Source: Streptosporangiaceae bacterium
GTDB taxonomy: Bacteria > Actinomycetota > Actinomycetes > Streptosporangiales > Streptosporangiaceae
Length of the DNA: 11,143 bases
Reading direction: 5' to 3'
Assembly: GCA_030040815.1 (NCBI GenBank)
Contig: JASHSZ010000294.1
Coordinates: forward strand, 1-11,143
Below are positions 6,447 through 11,143 of this stretch, piece after piece. The position numbers and the translations under genes were made by a program. How positions within the stretch are numbered: position 1 is the first letter of the stretch; every line of letters starts with the position of its first letter. A model generated the notes under the pieces. That model made no database searches. It had not been told where the DNA came from and was given only the letters and a program-made list of their open reading frames with translations.

Positions 6447-6469
6447 GGCCAGTCAGCTGATCACTGGCC
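6447..6469 (-). promoter_or_regulatory. Inverted repeat at the monooxygenase stop codon
   Basis: GGCCAGT (6447-6453) and ACTGGCC (6463-6469) form a perfect 7-bp stem with a 9-base loop, covering the stop codon (6461-6463) of the minus-strand monooxygenase gene. No T-run follows on that strand. It could act as an mRNA stabiliser or weak attenuator before the next gene, or be incidental. Confidence 0.3.
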
Positions 6470-7903
6470 GAACATGAAGTCAGCGGTCCGGAACTCGCGG
6501 GTGCGCCGGCGGAAGTCGAAGGTGAAGCCGGGCCAGAGCGTCAGGTTGCGGCCGCCGCTATCCAGATACCAGCTCGAACAGCCCGATCCCCAGACGGTCT
6601 TCGGCAGCCTGCGCTGCAGCCAGGCGTTGTAAGCGGCCGCGACGTCGGGCCGCACCTCGAACCGGCCGCCCGCGGCCTCGGTCTTGGCGATGCCGTCGAG
6701 GATGTAGGCGAGCTGGCTCTCGACCATCAGCAGCATCGAGGAGTGTCCGAGTCCGGTGTTGGCGCCAGTGAGCTGGAAGTAGTTAGGAAAGCCTGGCACG
6801 ACAGTGCCCAGGTACGTCTGGCCGAACGCGTCTGCCAGCGTGCGGCTATCCGCGCCAATGATCTTGCCGAACATCGGGTTGTCCGTCACGTGGAAACCGG
6901 TGGCCAGGATCACGGTGTCGACCGCGTGCTCCGCGCCGTCGGCGGTGACGACGGCGCCAGGCCGGACCTCGATGATCTTCTCGGTGACGAGGTCGACGTT
7001 GGGCTTCGCCAGCGCCGGATAGAAGTCGTTCGACGGCAGCACGCGCTTGCACCCGAGGTTGTAGGTCGGAGTCAGCTGCGCCCGGAGCACCGGATCACTG
7101 ATCGCGCCCGCCAGGTGCCTGCGCCAGACGACCTCGAGGCGCTTGAGGATCTTCGGGTACCTGGCGAAGCCGAGCACTAGGAGCTCGCGGGACCAGTAGA
7201 TGAACAGCCGGGCGGCACGCTGGGTGCACGGGACTGCCCGGTAGAGCGCGCGGTTCCACGGTGGCACGCGGCGGTTGGTGTGCGGCATCACGAACGGAGC
7301 AGTGCGCTGGAAGACGGTCAGCTGTGCCACCGCGGGCTGGATCGACGGCACGATCTGGATGGCGGACGCGCCGGTGCCCACGACTGCCACCCGCCGCCCA
7401 GCGGGTCGCCAACCCTGGTCCCACCGTGCCGAGTGCATGATCGTCCCGCCGAACGACTCGATGCCGGGGATGTCCGGGAGCGACGGCTCGACCAGCGCGC
7501 CAGCCGCGGCGATCAGATACCGGGCCGCAAAGCCGCCTCTGCTCGTGCTGACCTGCCACCGCCCAGCCGCCCAGCGGGCCCCGGTGACCTCGTGACCGAA
7601 CCGCAGATAGCTGCCCAGCCGGTACTTGCGGACCAGGTCGCGCTGGTAATCCCACAGCTCCTGCTGGGAAGGAAAGGTCTCGCGCCAGTCGGGCTTCGGC
7701 TCGAACGAGTAGCAGTACAGGTTCGACGGGACGTCGCAGCGGCAGCCAGGGTAGACGTTGTCCCGCCAGGTGCCACCCACGTCGTCGGCCCGCTCCAGGA
7801 CGACCAGGTCGGTATGACCAGCCTGGGTGAGCTTGATCGCTGCCCCCAGCCCGGAAAAGCCAGCCCCGATGATCACGAACGTGACCTCTGCCGCGTCGTC
7901 CAT
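6461..7903 (-). CDS. Flavin-containing monooxygenase, Baeyer-Villiger type
   Basis: 480 residues on the minus strand; ATG at 7903 preceded by a strong AGGAGG (7908-7913) with 4-base spacing. The FAD-binding Rossmann motif GAGFSG is at 13-18, followed by the family block VGGTWRDNVYPGCRCDVPS (42-60). The Baeyer-Villiger fingerprint FxGxxxHxxxW(P/D) is present as FGGTIMHSARWD (151-162). The NADPH-binding motif is GTGASA (176-181), CKRVLPSNDFYP is at 285-296 and ATGF at 334-337. Together these place it in the class B monooxygenases that use NADPH and O2 to insert oxygen next to a ketone, or occasionally to oxidise N or S atoms. Length is typical for the shorter class (480-550). Substrate cannot be told. 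It is transcribed convergently to the aromatic operon and is probably separate from it. The next gene on its strand encodes a Ddn-like reductase. Confidence 0.9.
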   Translation of the reverse strand: MDDAAEVTFVIIGAGFSGLGAAIKLTQAGHTDLVVLERADDVGGTWRDNVYPGCRCDVPSNLYCYSFEPKPDWRETFPSQQELWDYQRDLVRKYRLGSYLRFGHEVTGARWAAGRWQVSTSRGGFAARYLIAAAGALVEPSLPDIPGIESFGGTIMHSARWDQGWRPAGRRVAVVGTGASAIQIVPSIQPAVAQLTVFQRTAPFVMPHTNRRVPPWNRALYRAVPCTQRAARLFIYWSRELLVLGFARYPKILKRLEVVWRRHLAGAISDPVLRAQLTPTYNLGCKRVLPSNDFYPALAKPNVDLVTEKIIEVRPGAVVTADGAEHAVDTVILATGFHVTDNPMFGKIIGADSRTLADAFGQTYLGTVVPGFPNYFQLTGANTGLGHSSMLLMVESQLAYILDGIAKTEAAGGRFEVRPDVAAAYNAWLQRRLPKTVWGSGCSSWYLDSGGRNLTLWPGFTFDFRRRTREFRTADFMFGQ

Positions 7904-7938
7904 GAAGCCTCCTGGCCAGCCGCGTCGGGTCTAACGCG

Positions 7939-7995
7939 GTCACGCTAGTCGAGATTCAGCACGGTCGGAAGCTGGCCGGACAGCGGTAGCGTGAC
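7939..7995. repeat. Perfect 9-bp inverted repeat GTCACGCTA / TAGCGTGAC
   Basis: GTCACGCTA at 7939-7947 is exactly reverse-complementary to TAGCGTGAC at 7987-7995, with 39 bases between them. The left copy lies 36 bases upstream of the monooxygenase ATG. This spacing suits two half-sites of a dimeric regulator or looped operators more than an RNA hairpin. Confidence 0.45.
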
Positions 7996-8002
7996 GATCA
8001 CG
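7990..8002. promoter_or_regulatory. Candidate operator CGTGA-N3-TCACG
   Basis: CGTGACGATCACG is a compact dyad with 5-bp perfect arms and a 3-base centre, overlapping the right arm of the longer inverted repeat. Its size suits a small helix-turn-helix regulator. No binding protein can be assigned. Confidence 0.3.
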
Positions 8003-8206
8003 AGATTCCGTTAGGTGAAGTTTCCGGGACGGGGTCGGTTTCCGTCTCCCATTGCCGGGGCCAGAGGCGCGATCGAGCTGCTCGTGCCCGCGCGTATCGG
8101 CGCCGGGTGAACGCCTGGCCGGTGACATGCCGACCGCTTCCAGGCCGTGCCCTCGGGCCATGCCAGACAATTCAAGGGACGTGCGCAGCTAGTCGGTACC
8201 ACCTGG

Positions 8207-8212
8207 CACGAT
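8207..8212 (+). promoter_or_regulatory. Weak leaderless-type -10 box before the aminopeptidase
   Basis: CACGAT lies exactly 6 nt before the GTG at 8219 and keeps the A at position 2 and T at position 6 of TANNNT. With no Shine-Dalgarno sequence upstream, a leaderless transcript is plausible. The match is partial and no -35 is seen. Confidence 0.3.
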
Positions 8213-8218
8213 GTTCTG

Positions 8219-8986
8219 GTGGTGGAACTGAAGACGCCTGCGGAGATTGATGCCATGCGGCCCGCGGGCCGGGTGGTCGCGACGGCGCTGGCGCAGATGC
8301 GCAAGCACGCGGCAGTCGGGGTGAGCACGCTGGAGCTTGACGAGATAGCTCGGGCCGTGCTGGCGGAGAACGGCGCCACCTCACCGTTTTTCCACTATCA
8401 GCCGAGCTTCGCGCACTCGCCATTCCCGGCCGTTATCTGCTCGTCGGTGAACGACGCCGCGCTGCACGGGATCCCCAGCCGGTACCGGCTGGCGGACGGA
8501 GACCTGCTGAGCATCGACTTCGGCGCGACGCTGGACGGCTGGACCGGCGACGCCGCGATCTCGCTCACGGTCGGCACGCCCCGGCCTGCCGACCTCCGGC
8601 TCATCGACGCCGCGGAGCGGGCGCTGGCGGCCGGGATCGCGTCTGCCGTGCCTGGCGGCCGGCTCGGTGACATCTCAGCGGCCATCGGCGGGGTGGCCCG
8701 GGCGGCGGGCTACGGGCTGCACACCGATTTCGGCGGTCACGGCGTCGGCCACACCATGCATGAGTCCCCGTCGGTGCCGAACGACGGCAGGGCCGGCCGC
8801 GGGCTGAAACTGCAGGCCGGCCTCGTCATCGCCATCGAGCCGTGGTTCATGGCGGGCGGGGAGGACTCCTACCTCGTCGACCCGGACGGCTGGACTCTGC
8901 GCAGCGGCGATGGCAGCCGGGCCGCGCACGTCGAGCACACGGTCGCGATCACCGCTAGTGGCCCGGAGATCCTGACCGCGCTCTGA
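8219..8986 (+). CDS. map: Methionine aminopeptidase, type I
   Basis: 255 residues from GTG 8219. A second in-frame GTG follows at 8222, and an upstream in-frame extension to 8147 lacks family-like sequence, so MVELKTPAEIDAM is taken as the N-terminus. The pita-bread fold metal ligands are all present: Asp100 (LLSIDFGA), Asp111 (WTGDAAIS), His174 (FGGHGVGHT), Glu207 (IAIEPW) and Glu239 (HVEHTV). So are the substrate histidines His83 (ALHGIP) and His181 (MHESP). It removes initiator Met from nascent proteins in the cytoplasm. Length matches the short bacterial form without an N-terminal SH3-binding extension. It stands away from ribosomal-protein genes, so it is likely an accessory second copy of the kind common in actinobacteria. 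A sequence-only reading cannot exclude a related M24 peptidase, but the complete Met-aminopeptidase motif set argues for map. Confidence 0.9.
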   Translation: MVELKTPAEIDAMRPAGRVVATALAQMRKHAAVGVSTLELDEIARAVLAENGATSPFFHYQPSFAHSPFPAVICSSVNDAALHGIPSRYRLADGDLLSIDFGATLDGWTGDAAISLTVGTPRPADLRLIDAAERALAAGIASAVPGGRLGDISAAIGGVARAAGYGLHTDFGGHGVGHTMHESPSVPNDGRAGRGLKLQAGLVIAIEPWFMAGGEDSYLVDPDGWTLRSGDGSRAAHVEHTVAITASGPEILTAL

Positions 8987-8993
8987 TCGATCG

Positions 8994-9008
8994 GGCGCGG
9001 CCTGCGCC
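8994..9008 (+). terminator. Possible weak terminator after map
   Basis: GGCGC (8994-8998) and GCGCC (9004-9008) form a 5-bp GC stem with a 5-base loop shortly after the stop at 8984-8986. Only CC-TT follows, so termination is uncertain. The remainder of 9009-9154 shows no feature I can support. Confidence 0.25.
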
Positions 9009-9154
9009 GCCTTGCAGCGGAGGAGCGCCGTCCGGCACCGCGACCGCGATGATCCATGTCGGGTTCGTACCCGCAGCTCTGGGCTGAAACCTCAACGGCG
9101 TTGCCGCCCACTGCGGCGCGCCCGATCATGTCCCGCGCTCGGCGGGGCTCGCGC

Positions 9155-9160
9155 TAGGGT
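9155..9160 (+). promoter_or_regulatory. Leaderless-type -10 box TAGGGT
   Basis: TAGGGT fits TANNNT and ends 6 nt before the ATG at 9167. With no Shine-Dalgarno sequence, this indicates transcription starting at the A of the start codon. The -35 region (about 9132-9137) shows no clear hexamer. Confidence 0.5.
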
Positions 9161-9166
9161 GACGTC

Positions 9167-9562
9167 ATGCCGGTCCCGCTTACAGTCGGGAAGTGGAACA
9201 AGGCCGGGCTGAACCGGGTGACCCGGCACGTGGCGCCGTGGGCGCCGGGCATGGGCCTCATCGTGCACCGCGGCCGCCGGTCCGGGCGCCGCTACGAGAC
9301 TCCTGTGCAGGTGTTCCCGGTCGAGGACGGTTACGTGATTGCGCTCACCTACGGCCGTGGTGCCGACTGGACCAAGAACGTGCTGGCTGCGGATGGCTGC
9401 GAGCTGCGCACCCGGGGCCGCACCGTGCAGCTCACCGCGCCGCGGTTGTACCAGGACGAGACCCGGCAGCGCATCCGCCCGGCCGAGCGGCAGATGCTGC
9501 GGCTGCTGCGGGTCACCGATTTCCTGGAGCTCAAGACCGCCGTACCGCCCGGCGCGAACTAG
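9167..9562 (+). CDS. Ddn-like deazaflavin (F420)-dependent nitroreductase family protein
   Basis: 131 residues, ATG start supported by the leaderless-type -10 box 6 nt upstream. The sequence follows the classic Ddn/DUF385 layout: a basic N-terminal helix (KWNKAGLNRVTRHVAPW, 9-25), then LIVHRGRRSGRRYETPV (31-47) with the RSGR turn, a strand, and YGRGADWTKNVLAA (62-75), the cofactor-phosphate-binding segment. Proteins of this family use F420H2 to reduce quinones, nitroaromatics or other substrates at the membrane face; the natural substrate here is unknown. It differs clearly in sequence from the other split-barrel protein of the window (6043-6399) and is closer to true Ddn. The cyclo-ligase family gene starts 8 bases after its stop, if the GTG at 9571 is used, so the two probably form an operon. 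Confidence 0.8.
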   Translation: MPVPLTVGKWNKAGLNRVTRHVAPWAPGMGLIVHRGRRSGRRYETPVQVFPVEDGYVIALTYGRGADWTKNVLAADGCELRTRGRTVQLTAPRLYQDETRQRIRPAERQMLRLLRVTDFLELKTAVPPGAN

Positions 9563-9570
9563 TAGCTGCG

Positions 9571-10350
9571 GTGCCTCGCCCCGTACCGCGGCACGACCGG
9601 GACGCCGGCGGACCGGGCGACGTGCTAGCCGCCAAGGCCGCGCTGCGCCAGGAGGTCTGGGACGCGATGCGCACGGCGAAGGTCGCGCGGTTCCCCGGCG
9701 CGGCCGGCCGGATCCCGAACTTCACCGGCGCTGAGGCCGCAGCCGAGCGGCTGCGCGCGACCGCCGAGTGGCAGGCGTCCCGGACGGTCAAGACCAACCC
9801 GGACTCCCCGCAGCTGCCCGTCCGCCAGCGCGCGCTCGAGGACGGCAAGACCGTGTACATGGCGGTGCCGCGGCTGGCCGACGAGCAGCCGTTCTTCGCG
9901 CTCGATCCGGACCACCTGGCTGCGCCGCCGCGCGCGGCGGCGTCAATCAGCGGCGCAGCGCGGTCAGCTCGCCGGGTTACCCTCGGCGAGCTGACTCCGG
10001 TCGACCTCGTCGTGATGGGCTGCGTCGCGGCGGGGGAGGACGGCGCGCGGCTCGGCAAGGGCGGCGGGTTCGCCGATCTCGAGTACGCGCTCGCGAGCGC
10101 CGCCGGGCTGATCGGACCGCGCACGGTGTGTGTCACGACCGTGCACGAACTGCAGGTCCGTCCGGCCGGGACGATCCCGCTGACCGCGCACGACGTGCCG
10201 GTCGACCTGATCGTCACGCCGGAGCGCATCATCGACTGCCGGCCACTGCATTGCCCCAGAGCGCCGGCCGGGATCCGGTGGGATGACCTGACCGAGGAGA
10301 AGATCGCCGCCATACCGCTGCTGGCTGCGCGGCGCGCCGAAATGACGTGA
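9571..10350 (+). CDS. 5-formyltetrahydrofolate cyclo-ligase family protein
   Basis: 259 residues from GTG 9571; the start is uncertain. GTG 9622 gives MLAAKAALRQEVWDAM and fits the family N-terminus better, while the first 17 residues of the longer form look unstructured. Neither has a clear ribosome site. AAKAALRQEVW (20-30) is the N-terminal helix with the ATP-contacting Lys, and VVMGCVAAGEDGARLGKGGG (147-166) followed by FADLEYAL (167-174) is the family's ATP-binding block. Classical enzymes (about 180-200 residues) convert 5-formyl-THF to 5,10-methenyl-THF with ATP. This one belongs to a longer COG0212-type group that carries extra sequence (KTVYMAVPRL, 93-102; HELQVRPAGTIP further on), and the exact reaction of that group is not certain to me. 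The product may thus act on a different folate or pterin. It follows the Ddn-like gene. Confidence 0.78.
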   Translation: MPRPVPRHDRDAGGPGDVLAAKAALRQEVWDAMRTAKVARFPGAAGRIPNFTGAEAAAERLRATAEWQASRTVKTNPDSPQLPVRQRALEDGKTVYMAVPRLADEQPFFALDPDHLAAPPRAAASISGAARSARRVTLGELTPVDLVVMGCVAAGEDGARLGKGGGFADLEYALASAAGLIGPRTVCVTTVHELQVRPAGTIPLTAHDVPVDLIVTPERIIDCRPLHCPRAPAGIRWDDLTEEKIAAIPLLAARRAEMT

Positions 10351-10431
10351 CCGGTGCAGAATCAGCCCGTTACCGCATCGAAAACCGAGTGGTGAACCGG
10401 CCGCGGCCAGACGTTCGACGGGCGGCAGCGG

Positions 10432-11129
10432 ATGGGCAGGCTGGACGGCAAGCGCGGTGATCACGGGCGCGGCAAGCGGCATCGGCGACGGCGCGACTGT
10501 TCGTCAGCGAGGGCGCGAGCGTGCTGCTCGCCGATGTGGACAGCAGGCGTGCCAGTCGGCTTGCATCCGAGCTAGGGGAACGGCTTGGGACCACACGGTC
10601 GGCGTACACCTGCGCGGGGTGTTCCTCGGCATCAGGGCCGCGGCGCGGGTCATGCGGCCACAGGGCAGCGGCGGCATCATCAACACCTCAAGCGTCGCCG
10701 CGTTCCGAGCCAACCTGGCCGGGGACGACTACAGCGCCGCCAAGGTCGACATCAGGCAGCTCACCGTGACTGCCGCGAACGAGCTGGGTGAGCACGGTGT
10801 CCGCGTCAACGCGGTCTGTCCGGACCCGGTCGCCCGGTCGCAGCGGCCATCATCGGCGGGCAGCGGGGTTCGACGGCGACGCCGCCCAGCGCACGGTCGA
10901 GTTGATGAGCCTTGCCCTCAGCGACGTCGCCCCCATCCGGCGGGTCGGCCAGCCAGTCGACATTGCGGAGGCCGTGCTCTGGCGCGCCAGCGACGCAGCC
11001 AGCTTCGTCAACGGACAGGCGATCGCGGTCGACGGCGGGCTGCTGACCGGCTCGCTGCGGCGCAACCGTCCGCCGTCCGGGGAGCTGCTCACGCTACTGC
11101 GGCAGGCTGCCGAGCAGGCAGAGACCTGA
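10432..11129 (+). pseudogene. Decayed short-chain dehydrogenase/reductase (SDR) gene
   Basis: SDR segments appear in the right order but in different frames: MGRLDGK (from 10432), AVITGAASGIG (from 10454; cofactor loop), LFVSEGASVLLADVDSRRAS (from 10497), then WDHTVGVHLRGVFLG (from 10586) running through NTSSVAAF, the catalytic DYSAAK (Tyr and Lys kept) and RVNAVCP. A last segment in another frame holds VAPIRRVGQPVDIAEAV, NGQAIAVDGGLL and the stop at 11127-11129. At least four frame changes are needed. At about 10583-10587 roughly 60 residues, including the NNAG motif, are missing. No single frame can yield a working enzyme. An intact member would be about 250-280 residues and NAD(P)-dependent. 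The preceding genes are intact, so genuine decay is more likely than local sequencing error, which nevertheless cannot be ruled out. Confidence 0.85.
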
Positions 11130-11143
11130 CGGCATCCTGCTCC

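Larger units (their letters stand above)
7904..8218. other. Divergent intergenic region with repeat elements
   Basis: 315 bases between the monooxygenase start (minus) and the aminopeptidase start (plus) carry no supported gene. The monooxygenase-proximal half holds a perfect 9-bp inverted repeat (7939-7947 and 7987-7995), a direct repeat CGAGATTC (7950-7957 and 8001-8008) and a small palindrome (7990-8002), all possible regulator sites. Bases about 8010-8200 show nothing I can name. Confidence 0.6.

Noticed and set aside
7280..7948. 222-codon plus-strand frame opposite the monooxygenase
   Set aside because: It is a shadow of a clearly motif-supported gene, typical of high-GC DNA; composition is low-complexity Arg/Ala/Pro.
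8147..8218. Upstream ATG extension of the aminopeptidase
   Set aside because: The added 24 residues do not resemble the family, whose N-terminus fits GTG 8219.
9058..9076. T-arm-like GGGTTCGTACCC suggesting a tRNA
   Set aside because: No matching acceptor stem, D-arm or anticodon arm can be folded around it, and the loop length is wrong.
10788..11129. 113-codon frame as an independent small protein
   Set aside because: Its C-terminal part is the end of the decayed SDR and its N-terminal part is out-of-frame sequence.
1..11143. CRISPR array, insertion sequence, attachment site or rRNA
   Set aside because: No regularly spaced repeats, transposase motifs, terminal inverted repeats or RNA-gene signatures were seen.

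Overview
The window is GC-rich DNA from an actinobacterium. The evidence is the strong G/C third-position bias, frequent GTG starts, two proteins of the F420-linked split-barrel (Ddn-like) type, and start codons placed 6 nt after a TANNNT -10 box, as in actinobacterial leaderless transcripts. Genus cannot be told from the sequence.

Bases 1-5896 form one tightly packed plus-strand operon of seven genes, with junctions from a 4-base overlap to a 10-base gap. In order: a MetE C-terminal-domain methyltransferase (5' end outside the window), a GalB-like PIG-L-fold 4-oxalomesaconate hydratase, an RraA-fold 4-carboxy-4-hydroxy-2-oxoadipate (CHA) aldolase, a PrpF-family 4-oxalomesaconate tautomerase (GalD-like), a type I (VOC-fold) extradiol ring-cleavage dioxygenase, a GntR/FCD regulator, and a 6-phosphogluconate-dehydrogenase-like NAD(P) oxidoreductase with a DUF1932-type C-terminus. 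Tautomerase, hydratase and aldolase make up the lower gallate / protocatechuate 4,5-cleavage route: 4-oxalomesaconate to CHA to pyruvate plus oxaloacetate. The usual LigB-type dioxygenase is not seen. A VOC-fold enzyme stands in the ring-cleavage position, with an apparent Tyr where catechol 2,3-dioxygenase has a catalytic His. The MetE-like protein suggests a methylated (methoxy) aromatic substrate. This operon is the best candidate for an undescribed system.

Bases 5897-7903 hold a 5' remnant of an SGNH/GDSL hydrolase gene, then two minus-strand genes: a Baeyer-Villiger-type flavin monooxygenase (first) and a Ddn-like F420-type reductase (second, 61 nt downstream).

Bases 7904-8218 are a non-coding region between divergent genes, with repeat elements that could be operators. 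Bases 8219-10350 carry, on the plus strand, a type I methionine aminopeptidase, a second Ddn-like protein and a 5-formyltetrahydrofolate cyclo-ligase family protein. Bases 10432-11129 are a decayed short-chain dehydrogenase gene with several frame changes and a large internal deletion.
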